DNA of 64,000 nt from Massariosphaeria phaeospora (GCA_011032825.1 JAADJZ010000005.1:1989001-2053000), one strand, 5' to 3'; positions 11,490 to 25,050 are shown, counted from the first letter of the stretch. Notes: a model not told the origin generated them from the letters alone. Program-made: numbers and translations.

Positions 11490-13373
11490 ATGGCACCTAT
11501 TGATGATGCGCTTGCAGCAATCAAAGCGCTAGACTCAAGAAAGAAACTTGTGTATCAAAAAATTGCTGATCAATTTGGTGTCGATCGCTCAACTTTGGCG
11601 CGGAGACACAAGGCTGTTCAGGCACCCCGAGAAACTAAAGACTCCAACCAGCAGAAGCTTACCCAACAACAGGAGGAGGAGCTTGTAAAGTATATAGAAG
11701 AGCTTACTGCTCGTCATATACCTCCTACAAGAGAGATGATCGCCAATTTCGCGTCAGCAGTCGCCCAGGAGCTAGTGAGCGAAAGCTGGGTTACCCGCTT
11801 TATCAACAAGTACTCTATCCATCTTATCTCTCAATACTCAACGGGGATGGACGCCAATCGCCACAACGCCGACTCCTACACAAAGTATGAGTTATATTTC
11901 AACCTACTACAACGCAAGATTGCTGAGTATAAGGTTGACGCTGAGCACACGTACAATATGGATGAGAAAGGCTTTATGATAGGAGTTACCTCAAGAACAA
12001 AGCATGTGTTCAGCCAACGTATGTGGGAGAAAAAGGAAGTCAAAGCATCACTCCAAGATGGCAATCGTGCCTGGTTGACGCTTATAGCGTGTGTGTGCGG
12101 CGATGGATCAGCTCTGCCGCCAGGCCTCCTCTACGAGTCCGCCAACAACACTATCCAATCAAGCTGGGTAGAGGAAATCAAGCCAGAGATACACTCTGTG
12201 CTTGTTTCCTCGTCACCTTCAGGGTGGATCAACAATGAGCTAGGCCTAGCTTGGCTTCAACAGGTGTTTGATCGCTTCACCAAGCAGAAAGCTCGAAGAA
12301 AGTACCGCCTATTGATCGTTGACGGCCACGGCTCTCATGTAACAATGGACTTTATCAACTACTGCGATCAGAACAAGATACTCCTGGCTATCCTTCCTCC
12401 TCATTCAACCCACACGCTGCAGCCGCTTGATAAGGTAATGTTCAAGCCTCTGTCAACTGCGTACTCAAAGGAGCTTACAACACACCTTCACAACGGCCAG
12501 GGGCTGTCAGTAATCAAGAAGAGCGACTTTTTTCACCTCTTCTGGAAGGCCTGGACAAGCACGTTTACTCAGGAGCTGATACTTAGGTCCTTTGAGGCAA
12601 CGGGTATATCACCCCTTCAGCCTAACGTTATCTTTTAACGCTTTGCTAAGGATACTCCTGAGGACTCTGATAGCAGCACAAGCTCTTCTTCAGTCTACTC
12701 TGGCAAGGATTGGCTTAAAATAGAGACTCTGTTACGCAAAGTCGCCAAAGATAAGAGCAGTAAGGAGCTAAGGAAGGTCAGCCGCTCGCTCCACTACATC
12801 TCAATTCAAAACTCTCTCCTCCACCACGAGATAGTAGGCCTTAAAGAGGTTCTTAAGACTCAGAAGAAGCACAAGAAGAAGAGCAAAGCTCTTGAGTTCA
12901 AGCCTCGCAAGGAGTATCATAGTGGGGCTGAGTTCTACTCTCCTAGTAGAGTAGAGAAGGCACGCTCTGATAAGAGGACTAAACAACAGAACCAGAGGGC
13001 AGAGGAACTTAGAAAAGCAGAGATGGCGAAGCTCAGACACGCTAATAAGCTGTACAATGAGAAGATTGCTCAGGAGAAGCGTGAGCAGCGCGCGAGGGAG
13101 AAAGCAGAGCGAGACTAAGTTAAAGCTAAGAAGGCTGAGGAAGCAGCTGAGCGCAAGGCTCAAAGAGAGCGTAATAAGCAAGCTTCTGACGCTGAAAAAG
13201 CTGTACAATTGCCTCAAAGAGGCAAGCGCAAGGCCTCACAGTCTGCTGCACCAAGAAAAAAGCAAAATCGTAGTGCAGTGGCTGCGCGGCGTGGTGTTGT
13301 TGCTGCAGAGCCTCCTGCCGCACCTCGCACCCACACTACCCGCAGCGGCAGAACAGCAACTCTATATAATTAA
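11490..13373 (+). pseudogene. Pogo/Fot1 transposase, two in-frame stops
   Basis: From the ATG at 11490 the frame runs to a final TAA at 13371, giving about 627 codons, but is broken by TAA at 12636 and TAA at 13116. The N-terminal part has the psq/CENP-B helix-turn-helix (KKLVYQKIADQFGVDRSTLARRHKA, about residues 17-41). The DDE domain follows: first Asp in YNMDEKGF, second in LLIVDGHGSHV, and a later acidic residue near HTLQPLDKVMF. The Lys/Arg/Glu-rich C-terminal coiled-coil tail lies beyond the first stop. Both stops could derive from CAA to TAA changes, which would fit repeat-induced point mutation, though the ancestral codons are inferred. Probably unable to make a full-length protein. 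Confidence 0.9.
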
Positions 13374-13491
13374 TTTGTATGAGAGAATATCATCGCATAG
13401 GTCTTTAGTGCACTCTACCAAAATATATCGCTATAGTAGCTATTGTATGTGGCTCTACAGCCTCAATTTTGTATGTTGCTGGAGAGTGATT

Positions 13492-13534
13492 ATCGGGCGT
13501 TGCGCGACTCCGGGCGTTGCGCGCACGGACACGG
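13492..13534 (-). repeat. Right terminal inverted repeat of the pogo element
   Basis: 43 bp, a perfect inverted copy of 11402-11444. Followed by TA at 13535-13536. Confidence 0.95.
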
Positions 13535-13536
13535 TA

Positions 13537-14726
13537 CGGTTCATCACAGGCTTTCTCGATCTGATAGCTCGGGGCATGCTTATCTTGCACAGCGAGCTGA
13601 ACCGCACCCGAAGCCCCTGCAGCCCCGCATATGGATTCATACGCACGACAGGCAGCACTACCGACACGCGACTATTGACTGCAAAAGAGCGTCTGTTCAT
13701 GGTTCCGCGTGGCTCCTCTGAATAGAGCAGCGCAGTCTCCCTAGGTCGGAATGGGCGCATCCACGGTCATGAGCTCCACAGCGACGCCCAACCCCGCACG
13801 GCTGCATATCCAGATTTAGAGCTCTTGTGCCTCATGGAGATGCCAGCCTCGGGTCTGCACAGCGACTGTGTCGGCAAGTTCTGTACTGTAGTCGTGTAGG
13901 TAGACTCTGTCCAGTGGACGGTGGTGGGCGCTCTGCATGCGCACACCCAATCGCAGCTCGCGGCTCCCATGGCCTGCCACGCGTGAATGAGGCATCAGCA
14001 TCGGCATCTCGACGGCAGGGCTGTCGAGACGGTGCAAGCCACCTGGTCGTCTATGAAAGCCGTGTGCTGTGCAGAGCGGCATTATATATCGCTGGCGAAT
14101 TAGGTGCCGGCCGCTGTACTGTGCAGTGTGAAGAGAGTAGCCATGCCGCATCGGTAAGGCCGGGGCTTAGCTCCAGACAGCCGCTGCCGACGAGCTCGAC
14201 AGCCTGCGACTGTCAACCTCCAACCCACCGCGCCTTCTCCAGCTTCTGCGATAACGCGCTCACGTCCGGCCGACACTGCGCGTGCAGTTGTCCTTGTTTA
14301 TCTCCCGCTGGCCCGACTCCCCAAAGAGCTGACCCCCATCCCTTCGCTTCATTGTTCGACCTCGCCCGCCTCTTTGAAACCTCGAGGGTCCTGACGTTGC
14401 GAGTTTCAAAGCCCACAAGCTTGCGTAGCACGCGTCTCCGGTGGTCCTGAGTAGGACTCACAGGTATGATGACCTGCTTTCCGCACCACAGCGGTGATGA
14501 GTGACCGCGGCTGACTTTGTTTGCCCGTCCAGCGCTCACCCATTGAGCCCCTCGTTTGGACAGCAACCCAGTAACAGCTCTAACACAACGGATTTCGTGC
14601 TCCATTCTTACGTTTCCCGTCCTACTCACCACACACCTTCCTCCACGAGCGCGGCAGAAACAGACTGCTTGCCTATCGATAATACCCCGCTCCGAGTCCT
14701 CCTTCACACCATAGCACAATCTCATC
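13537..14726. other. Intergenic region upstream of CDC42
   Basis: About 1.2 kb of GC-rich sequence with long but unconvincing open frames on both strands. It presumably holds the CDC42 promoter and leader. No repeat or RNA gene recognised. Confidence 0.4.
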
Positions 14727-15567
<841 letters not shown>

Positions 15568-16472
15568 GCATGGGGTTACTAGTACCCATATCAAGAATGG
15601 AGTGCCGATACTGAGCCGTAATGAGCTCCTAGACCACCATTGAAGGCGGGCGTGATTTTGGATACCTTTTCGTTTTGGGCTCCTGGCGCTTTGTGGGTAG
15701 CGGCTTTTTTCTTTCAATTTATGCACTTTTATATCTTCTTCACTGGAATCATGGCCTCCATACTCCTCTTTGATCGTGCAGTAGCGGCATGTCGGCCTGG
15801 CTAGATATTACTGGAGGCTAAACTTGCCATCTATGGGCGGTGAAATAGACGCTTGCCTGACATACACGCCGGGTGAAATGTAACTAGGTGGTATGCAGTC
15901 TATTCATTCCTCATTATCCTATTAGCTTATGCTTTCGCGACTTGTAATTTCACTCTCACCGCGTGCCTCACAAGCCGCATGTCTGTCTCGTAATTTCTGT
16001 TTGCACCGGTGAAAGTGGCCGAGCTCCAGCCAGGGGTGAAAGAGTTCGACAATCTTACGTTAGCTGACTTTTCACTACACATTTCTTCCGACTGTTCTTC
16101 TTTCCCTTCGCGTATGTCTCTGTTGATAAAGGATAGTCGTGTTGTTGTTTGGTTGCCTGGGCGAAGGGCCTCGCGGGCTCGACGCGACCACGAAAGACTT
16201 TGACCGTTCGCCTCGAGCACCATAACAACAACAACAGCAACACTTGGGCCGAAAGCTTTTGCCACACTTCTACGTCTACTGTACCCTAGCTCGCATATTA
16301 TTTAGAAAATGTGCCCCGGTCGTTATTGAGTCCGTATTGTTGTGTAAGCAGTACATACTGCTGCGTCCACGCATACCCGTAAGTCGAATCGTTCACATCA
16401 TCAAAGTAACCCGCTGTCCTATACGCGCCTTATTTGTTAACTCGTATCATCCAAGAATTCGTACCACGCACG
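15568..16472. other. Intergenic region between CDC42 and the next gene
   Basis: 905 bp carrying the CDC42 3' UTR and the promoter of the downstream gene. No additional coding signal, repeat or RNA seen. Confidence 0.4.
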
Positions 16473-19266
16473 ATGTCGGCCCCGTACGAGGATTACAGGA
16501 AGCGCACCCCTCATCCTGCGCCAAACGCGTTCGCGGTGCCAGCACGGCCTAAGCAAGAAACCATGGAACAGGTACCTACAGCTCACCCATCACGATCTGC
16601 TTCGCCGGTACCGACGAGCGACGAGGGCCTTCTGCGGATGGGCTCACATACCAGCAAGGACAAGGGTCGCCATTCAGCGATGACGACCTTCTCCAATCTG
16701 ATGGATCAAGCTCGCGGAAGCGTCTCGCCCCGCAAGAAAGAGCACCATAGCCTCCCTGCCTCAGCACGCTCTAAGCATTCAGAACGGAGTTATCGTAGTG
16801 CAGTTTCAGAGCAGGCTCGCGTCGAAGAAGCAGATGAAACAACAACAAGGAGCGCCATCGAAGGCTACAGCGAAGCGCGATTCCAGAAGATGATGCAGCA
16901 GGCTCCGCAAACACCCACCACTCGTATGTAAGCCCCATACCGCAGACAAACCTGCCATGTGTAACGTTGATTCTGACTCTGACAGAATTTCCGGACGATC
17001 ATGTTGTCACATATGACCTAAGGCCCAAGCGCAGTACTTCAGAAGTAGGGGGTCTGAGGTCGACTCACGACGAACCACCGAAGAGCCCAAAGAAGAAGCT
17101 GTTCGGAATGAGTTTGCCGGGTTTCATGAGCCCCAGTAGCAACTTGCCCGCTCCGCCCATGCCCTCGAAAGCTGCAAAGGTGTTGGGAGCCCGCCCTGCC
17201 AAACCACATCAGTTCAAGACTCCACGGTCCGACACGTCCGCCTCTCTGCCGACCCGAATCTACAACCAGCACAGCCGTGTTCGCCAGCATTATCAAACCC
17301 ACGTCAGTACCGCGCGGTCGCGCCAGCGTGTTACTAGCCGCAAGGTTAGCTCGCCCAGGAGGATGGTATTGCCAGGGAATACATCATCGTCTCCAGTGAC
17401 TCTGACATCTAAGGACGTTCAAGTTGCAGAAGAGCCGGCCAGCGTTGGTTCTCCACGTCCACCGACCCCGCCCCAGAAAGACACACCTCCCGATGTGAAG
17501 AAGCAGGCTCGGGCTGAAACTGGTCGCGATGCTGCTGCAAGCAACGATCTGTACAAAGGCCCAGACCAACATGTGCCGGGTCCTATACAGCTGCAACTTC
17601 CAAAGTTCACGGGTGTAGTAGAAGCGGTTCCTGCGGTCCGTGGCAGTAGTCCAGTCAAGTACAACCCTTCCGGAGCCGAGGAGTATATACGATTGATCCA
17701 GGGCGATCGCATCACGTCGACGCATCCAGTCATGGACAGCGTCGATGATGTTGAGAGCGACCAGGGTATTTCACGAGGTGAGAGCGATGAGCTGTTCACT
17801 ACTCCGCGGCCTGGCAGAAGCCAGTCGCGCGACGAAAAGCACTCACCCTCACGCGCGTTTGTTAACAGCCAGAATCGTGCCCCACCGCTCCTTCCGGCCT
17901 TCTTCACGCCGCCCAAGGACCATCTACGTCTATCAACAAATGTAAGCCATCTTGCTCTTTCCTTGCGCACCAGGTCCTCCGGCAGCACCTTCCCGCTCGA
18001 GCGTCCACTAGTGCTGCCTGGTGAGGCCTCGCTTCGTCGCTCCTTCCCTTTACTTACACTGACGTTTCCTGTTAGATTGACACTGGCCGCTTCTTGTTTT
18101 CGATCCCTCCGAGAACGGAACCCCAACACCACCGCGAGGCCGGATCGGTTTTATTTCAAAGCACGTCGAGTGAGATTGACCCCAATTCCGAGACTGGCAG
18201 CATGACCAGACCGACCATGGAAGAGGCGGCCTCATCGCACGGTTCTCTTAACGGTGAGCAACAGCAGGAACAGGCGTCTCTTCGCGGCGGTGGAGGAGGC
18301 AATGAATTGAAGTCTGTCTACATCAGCCATTCACCGTACAGACTTACGGAGATACTAAGAGATCTTAGCTCCACGGCGACCGAGTTCGCACGCGATTTCA
18401 ATCCCAACTGTCCCAGCGCCGTTCCGAGTCCGCTCCATAGAGTGCCAGGCCAACAGCAGCTATCGCACCGTACCGGCCCAGTGCCGCCTGCAGCGCCTGT
18501 GCCACGTGTGCTCGGGAGTCCGGAGACCTTGGAAGACCACTTCTATATGACGAACGAGCATATCGACGTGCTAGGCCGCAGTCTCTATGATCATTTCGAG
18601 GTATGCTCCAGCCGCGACCTTAACTACGCCATGAAGAACAAAACGGCCGTCATAAATACGATAGAGAAAGAGTTTGTGGATATCAAAGGGCAGCTGGATT
18701 CGGTCAACGACAAAGCGGATCGTGCCTCGGAGCAAACCCAGAACATCCATCTGAAGCTGGACAAACTTTTGGAGTTCATCAAAGCTGAGGTGGCCGAGCC
18801 ATTGGTGGCCCAGACACACAAGGTCAAGGAGATGGAGAACAACATGAAGGAGCTGCAGCAGACAGTTCTTGAGCTGCAAAAGGCGGTGGGGACACAGTCA
18901 GACATAGGTTCGAACCCTTACTCTGGCCCTTCTCCGTCTTCGCACGCGCCTTCGGCATCGTTCGCGCTCCCGACTGCTCGGTCTCAGCCTGCATTCGCTG
19001 GTTATCATGATGGCACTATGGAAGCCTCCAGCAACCGCCTCCCGTTCCGAGCAGGACGCCCCGACGGCCAAGCTCGATACAACAATAATTACGGTCAGAC
19101 GTGGGCTCGTCCAGAATACAGTCGTGAGAACAAGGAAGGCGATAGTCATCCCTTCTCTGGCGCGAGCCCCTACCACATCCCCAACTATCCCCAAACCTTT
19201 GGATACCACATGCCCCGCGAAGGGTCTGATGTGCACTACAACTTCAACCAAGGAGGCTCGAAATAA
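16473..19266 (+). CDS. Disordered protein with C-terminal coiled coil (unidentified)
   Basis: Three exons (16473-16923, 16986-17941, 18076-19266) join in frame to 865 aa starting MSAPYEDYRKRTPHP. Residues about 1-550 are Ser/Pro-rich and disordered, with many SP/TP sites (PKSPKKK, PRPPTPPQK). A more ordered region starts near YRLTEILRDLSSTATEFARDF. A coiled coil follows (NTIEKEFVDIKGQLDSVNDK ... KVKEMENNMKELQQTVLEL). The end is Gly/Tyr/Asn-rich. I do not recognise the family. The many possible proline-directed phosphosites suggest a cell-cycle or cytoskeletal role, which is speculation. The start is the first ATG in frame. Confidence 0.75.
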
Positions 19267-20279
19267 GCCGGATGCTTGTTACACACCTGTTCCCCACAAG
19301 GGGTTATTTCTGGGCAATCGGGTGTTCGGCGGTCATTTGACGGGCTTGATGGAGCTTGAGCCGATGTACGATTAACGGTAGAAGATATGGGACTTTTTAC
19401 TCTGGATGATTATGGCATGAGATGACGAGAGCCGGGCTGCAGCTCGATTTTTACAGGACTCGCGATACTAATATAGCAGCTCTGCTCAACGAGTGGAGCG
19501 TGTTTGGCGTCAGCCTTACCGGAGTCTGCGGATGACTCGATCGAGCTGGAGATCTTACATGAGGGCTAGTAAATGATTAATTCTCCGATCTACATGCTTC
19601 TGGCTGAGTGACGTTATCCTGTACCCTGTCTGCATGTCGATGGGTTGGCTGATGGCTGAGTTCTGATTCGGGTAGTCCATCGGTGCGGTCTGGGCTATCT
19701 TTACGGTGGTACACAGACGTGGAGTCAGCTGGAGTAAATGCGCAGTCTAGTCGGGTCTCTCCCAAGCTTCTAGGTTCATAGATGCGCATGTGCCGGCAGG
19801 CAGTGCTGCCTACACAAAGGATTGAGGTCGCACGCATATGCACGTGTAACATTCCCCAAGACTCCCTAATAAGCAGCCCAGCGTCGTGGGCAGATGGGGT
19901 AACGCTATAGGCTAGCCGTTGCACAGATAGTAGTCCTTCTGGTTGTCCGTCCCACGGTTTGCTCGGTGGAGTCGAGCAACAGTAGGGTCGAGTATGGAAA
20001 TAATTCACGTTGTTGAAGCAACTTTTTCTACTCGAGTAGGTATTCGGTCGCAGGCCACCTCGACACAGCAGATTAGAACCTTGGAAGTTCAAGACCATAT
20101 TCGCCACGATTACTCCGTACCCGTTACCCCCAGGTGACTCCGCTTCCCCACGTCCGCCCGAGATACGCGGCGTTGCTTGGTGGTGCAACGACGCGCGCTA
20201 AACTACTTTGACCAGCCACGACGGTCTGCCGCCGCAGCGTGTAGCGTACCGTACCTAAACTGTCCTATCTTACAACACC
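19267..20279. other. Intergenic region before the kinase gene
   Basis: About 1 kb. A 200-codon minus-strand frame (19577-20188) starts on TTG and has no domain-like pattern, so I treat it as chance. No repeats seen. Confidence 0.4.
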
Positions 20280-22417
20280 ATGGAGGTCCCCAAGCCATCT
20301 CTCCAGGGTGACCTCCCTTCCTCCACCCCACCGTCTGGCCCCCAGCCCGCCGCCCGCTCAGACGAATCCAGCAGCCCGCCGCATGCGGAGGCGACAGCTA
20401 CTACCACCTCACAGAACTCGGCCCCCGCAAATGCAACCGCATCTCTCTTGAACGCGCAGCTCCCGTCGTCTGTGGCCCACTCCGCCTCCGGCTCGCTGCC
20501 TATCTATCCCCCGCGTCCGCACATCCGCACACCCTCGGCCGCCGGTCTGCAGCTCCAGACGGACCTCCCTCTCTTCACCACGACCGTTGGACCGCTGCCG
20601 TCCAACCACCCCGCCATCGTGGAGGACACTGCAGGCGACCCGCCGCGGCACTCGGCCACGGCGCCAATTGGGATACAGGGTGGCTATCTGAGGAGCAACT
20701 TGTCGGCGGGGAGCATGACTGGATCGCTGTCGCCCGGCTCTGCACTCTCCTCGCCTGCTCTGAACGCGATAGGAGACATGACTCCGCTGCCGTCTCCGCT
20801 GATCATGGGCGAGTCGCCGGGACCATGGGCGCGCGCGGGCATGTCGATGCGTCCGCGCGGCGCGTCCAACTCGTCGCGGGATGACTCTTTCGTTACACTT
20901 GGTAGGGCTACCTTGTCCCCGTCCCCGTCGCTGAAAAAGAAGGGCTACCACGGACTAAAGACAGCCGCCGTCGAAGCTGCGGCTGCCAGCATGCATACCC
21001 ACCACAAGAACGAAGAGAGTCGCGAACGGAACAGGAGCATCAGCGAGTTCACGCCAGACTCGCTGCATAACATTCGTGCACGACATGTCACAATCTCGAA
21101 TGTCGCCCCCTCGCAGATGGACGCTGCTGGAAGCCCAGAGGCTCTGCTCCATCGCGAGCAGTATCTCGCTGGCCGGCGGGGTCTTGTCTCGATTACATCC
21201 AACGCAGGTCTCCCAACGCCGCCGGCCAGCAATGCGAGCAACGCCAGCAACCGCAGCGTCACCGAGAGCGAGGAGGAAGAAGTGGCAGAAGATCCCAACA
21301 TACAGTATCTCATGGTGAGGCAGGGCCCGCGCCAGACGAAGAAGCTCTGGCGCCCAGTCCGGACCCTCGGCCAAGGCACCTTCAGCAAAGTCTATCTGGC
21401 CACTAGCGAGAGGGTGGCCGCCCAAGACCCGCTGGACGAAACCACCCTCGATCCCCGCAAACTGGTCGCTATTAAGGTTGTCGAGCACGGCCCGGCTGGT
21501 GGCGCCGACGAGCACCGTGTAGAACTAAGCCTCAAGCGAGAAGTCGAAATACTCCGATCCGTGTCTCATCCTGCCCTCGTGCATCTCCGAGCCTTCGACC
21601 ACACTGACGCCCAAGCCCTGATCGTCTTGACCTACTGTCCCGGTGGTGACCTCTTTGACGTAGCCAGCACCCACCGCGAGGTGCTGGGAGTAGATCTCGT
21701 CCAACGTATATTTGCCGAAATGGTCAGCGCCGTGAGATATCTGCATACCGAACTAATCGTGCACCGCGATATCAAGCTCGAGAGTACATCTCACCGCTTC
21801 TGAGGGTCAGTCCTACCAACGCAGCACCGTACTAATACACGACAGATGTTCTCCTTAACATTCCAATCGCTACTGTGCCCCTGCTGAAGAACCCGCAATC
21901 GCATCCGTACCCCATTGCAACACTTACGGACCTCGGCCTCTCCCGTCGTATCCCTCCCCTGCCGGAGTCTCCTCTTCTAACCACCCGTTGCGGCAGTGAA
22001 GACTACGCCGCTCCGGAGATCCTGCTCGGCCAGCCATATGACGGCCGGCTCACTGACGCATGGGCCCTTGGCGTCCTCTTGTACGCACTCATGGAGGGCC
22101 GCTTGCCCTTCGACCCGCCGCCCGGGAAAGCCGGCTCACGCAGTCGCGCCGTTCACCGAATCGCTCGGTGCGACTGGATGTGGACCGAGTTCGGCGACGA
22201 CGACGGGGACTGGGATGTCGAGAAAGGCAAAGAGTGGGGCGGCGCTCGCGAGTGCGTCGAGGGCTTGCTCAAGAAGGTCTCGCGCGGTCGCAAGCTGCTC
22301 GAAGATGTCGAGAAGATGGACTGGGTGCAGCAGGGTATACAGGTGGACGACGGGCTCCGCAAACGCATCGAGGATGAGGATGCAGAGCTAGCGGCGGGCG
22401 ACAGCACCGCGAGGTGA
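20280..22417 (+). CDS. Serine/threonine protein kinase with long disordered N-terminus
   Basis: Two exons (20280-21783, 21846-22417) join in frame to 691 aa. The first about 350 residues are Ser/Pro/Ala-rich. The kinase domain follows: glycine loop LGQGTFSKV, VAIK lysine, and catalytic loop HRDIKLEN, whose last codon spans the intron. The metal-binding motif reads DLG (TDLGLSRR) instead of DFG. The activation segment RCGSEDYAAPE and the D-W-LGVLLYAL segment are intact. The fold is CAMK/AMPK-like, but I cannot place it in a named subfamily. DLG occurs in some active kinases, so activity is likely. Confidence 0.9.
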
Positions 22418-22800
22418 TTGTTAGTGAGGAGCATATCCGTCGCGTAGCAATGCTCCTTCTGCCTTGTTTCGAGATCCGCTGGGCCCTTTCACCGGGCTGT
22501 CGCTGCGGCGTTGGACCGGTACCGGATCCTTTCTGTCGTTGGACTGTTTCCTTGACTCTTCGAGGAGGGGGCGTGGGGTGGGTAACTGGGGGGCAGCGGG
22601 CTTGGGGGCAAACGGGGAACACATGCAGCAACGAAAAAAGATACCACAAACATGGCGGGCGGGAGCTAGGCGGGGCGTCTCCTTATCGAGCTTTCGGGGG
22701 GGAGGGGGGGTATCAGGTTTCCTCTACTCATCACTTCACATCATATCCGACATGCACCTTTGAAAACTTTTCTCTTCCAAACAAAACTTCATTTGTCTTT
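22418..22800. other. Kinase 3' flank
   Basis: About 380 bp of G-rich sequence after the kinase stop. No gene seen. It leads into the repeat-bearing accessory region. Confidence 0.4.
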
Positions 22801-23350
22801 TCTATTCCATTCCCTTTGCTCGTCCGTCTTCGATATCCTATCCTATATTTGTTTATACGTCTTTGCGGTCTTCTACTTTTCCCAATCTCTCCCCTTGTTT
22901 GGTTTTGATTTTGATGGGTGGGTTGGAAGCTTCGACGTACATGGAACTATGCTCGGGGTTCGTGCATGCGTGCGGTGCGGTGCTTTCACTGGCAAGGAGG
23001 GGCATGCTGCAAGACTCGTTTTTGTGGGGAGTGGGGAGTGGTGGAGCAGTAAGTAGGCTGAATAGAGAAGAAAAACTATCAGGGGTTGATTCGGTGTAGC
23101 TGCGCTGAGTGTGTTTACGGTTTCCCTCCTGGTGCTGTTGTGTGTGTGATGTTGTTGGGTTCGGTGGATGGGTGTGTGCTTGGTTTGCTGATGGGGCGGC
23201 GATATAGTCTTCTAACAGCACGGTAGAGAGGTACGCATCCCGTCGCTCCGCACATGATCTCTCCTCACAAGCACCCTCCCAAAAAGTTTCTACACCTGTC
23301 TGTCTGTCCATCATCGTTTTCATTTATACGTCTTGTCTGAAACAAACAAC
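22801..23350 (+). repeat. Accessory leader/promoter repeat, copy 1
   Basis: Starts with a TATATTTGTTTATACG motif at 22845 followed by CGTCTTT and a pyrimidine-rich tract. A GATTTTGATGGGTGGG segment follows, then AAACTATCAGGGG and GTGTAGCTG. The same ordered blocks recur near 23.8 kb and 26.9-27.2 kb with many differences. No intact ORF follows this copy. Confidence 0.6.
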
Positions 23351-23689
23351 AGCTGCTACACGTGCTCTACAACCTTAGTTTTCCCATCACGTTTCATCGA
23401 GGAACCACATGCGCGCTAAAAGGAGGGCTCGGCGAGCATCACTTGGTCTTCCTGCTTTCTGCCTCGCTGGAACAAACAAACATGAGCCTGTTAGGTCTTC
23501 TATCTACGGGGCGAGCTAGGCATCGCACGGGCGACCACCCCTCCTGCTTAGGTCGGTGGTCAGCGCTGGGATTTACCTGGGCACGGCGTGGTGGAAGAGC
23601 CCGCGCTGGGGTGGATGGAGGGCCGGTTGCGACTGACGGGCGACGAGCATCCTGCACAGCAATCCTTCCGTGCGGCACCTTAGTTTTCC

Positions 23690-23960
23690 CTTTCTCCAGC
23701 CGCGTCATCACATCCATCTCATCCTATCCCATCCCGGAGAGTCGCGAAGTATGCTTCTTTTTCTTGAATGTTGTGCGGGTGGTGTACACTTATCTGCTTA
23801 TACGTCTTTCCAATCTCCTACCTTTTCCTTCCCCTTATTCGATTTTTGATGGGTTGGTTGGTTGGAAGTTTTGGCAGGCACTACACTCGGGTTTCATGTA
23901 TGCAGTGCTTCCACTGGCTGTGGCATGCCGCAAGTCTCCTCGGCTATGGTGGATCTTGTG
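23690..23960 (+). repeat. Accessory leader/promoter repeat, copy 2 (partial)
   Basis: Contains GCTTATACGTCTTTC at 23797, a CCTACCTTTTCC tract, GATTTTTGATGGG and a GTTTCATGTATGCAGTGC segment. All align with copy 1 (22845-22990). Confidence 0.55.
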
Positions 23961-24663
23961 CCCCTTTGCACGTTATTCAGGCTTACATCATCTGTGAAGT
24001 AGTCTTCTTCGCCAGAGACATAACGTCGCAGTCGCTGGATAACCCGCTTATACTGAACCGCAGACGGAGACCGGCCTTTTTCATCTACGAGGTGCTTGAC
24101 GTAGACCGACGGCGCGAATGGTTGCGTGTATCGAAGCATCCACTCCGAATTATCCGCGTAGTACGTGCTTGCTGGGGAGTGCCCGTCATTGCAGGCCAGA
24201 CTAAGATTGCCGGAGACTAAGTGATCCAGTACCTCGCTCGGAATAGAGGCTAGGATCGGCACCCCTACGAGGATGAATTCCCGCGCTGTCATTGAGCAGG
24301 CAACCGAATGTTTGTCGACCGTCTCCTCTACGTACGCAGTGCTCACGACTGCCGTAAGACCACGTTCTAAGTCGTTGGTATAATCCACCCTCGGACGTCT
24401 TGCTTTCTCTTCGGGCTTTTGAATGTAGTCCGGGCTGATTGGTAACTCTAGAGCCTTCCTCTCGTGTGTATGCCGAGTGGGAGACAGGTCCGGAACCTCA
24501 ACCTCGATTGTGTCGTTCACCGCTTCGCTGACGTCGCTGCCTGAATCGGTGTCTGCTACCACGCGCTCATTTGGACTTGGTAGCGTCAGCAGCTGCCACT
24601 TGCGGGTGGGCGGGAACTTACGCAGAATCCAGTTCAAAAGAATTTGGCGGTTGCAGGCTCACA
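23894..24663 (-). pseudogene. Unidentified minus-strand ORF without a usable start
   Basis: An open frame of about 247 codons (23894-24637) with varied, protein-like composition (e.g. TAREFILVGVPILASIP; YKRVIQRLRRYVSGEEDY). It begins on TTG. A 46-bp intron (24617-24662) could extend it into a further open stretch up to 24809, but that also lacks an ATG. The product has an acidic Ser/Asp stretch and no family I recognise. It may be a decayed gene, or its first exon is not visible to me. It overlaps repeat copy 2 at its 3' end. Confidence 0.35.
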
Positions 24664-24829
24664 GATTCCCGGTAGGTGTTGTTCCAGTGCGGGTCTGATG
24701 CACTGCGTGTGCCGTGTCCGACACTTTCATGGGCTTGGCCAGACGCAGTAGATGCTGCATATACCGACTCGCCTGAGGAGGGGTCAACTCGTTCACAAGA
24801 AGAGTACACCAGCTGAGCTGGTTTGTTTT

Positions 24830-25050
24830 ACCTAGTGCTGTTGTGTAGTACCGTCAGGCTCAGAGGACGTGTGCTCCGTCACGACGCTGAGCGTCGATAG
24901 CTATAGGTAGGTACGCGTTGCTGTCGCGTTTTCGTCGTCGCGTCGGGCAGGACCGCCATGTGAGGGCGCTGTGGCGAAAATTTTCGTCGCCGGTTTTGGA
25001 GAGGGAAGGAACACCTCGCCTTTCTTTCCCTCCACATCAAGACGGTGAGC
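24830..25050 (+). repeat. Accessory leader/promoter repeat, copy 3 (3' part)
   Basis: GACGCTGAGCGTCGATAGCT at 24880-24899, then GGTAGGTACGCGTTGCT, TGGCGAAAATTTTCG and GGAGAGGGAAGGA. The same order occurs at 27172-27330 directly ahead of the gene at 27508. Confidence 0.6.

Larger units (their letters stand above)
11402..13534 (+). mobile_element. Pogo/Fot1-type Tc1-mariner DNA transposon
   Basis: 2133-bp element with perfect 43-bp terminal inverted repeats (11402-11444 and 13492-13534; outer bases CCGTGTCCGTGCGCGCAACG). It is flanked by a TA duplication (11400-11401 and 13535-13536), the target of Tc1/mariner elements. Each TIR contains the 12-mer GCGCAACGCCCG twice. The single internal gene encodes a CENP-B/pogo-type transposase that is now interrupted by two stop codons. 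Confidence 0.95.

Noticed and set aside
13827..14450. 207-codon plus-strand ORF upstream of CDC42
   Set aside because: GC-rich chance frame with no domain pattern; it overlaps equally open frames on the other strand.
19577..20188. 203-codon minus-strand ORF before the kinase
   Set aside because: Starts on TTG, has no recognisable motif and lies in the expected kinase promoter.
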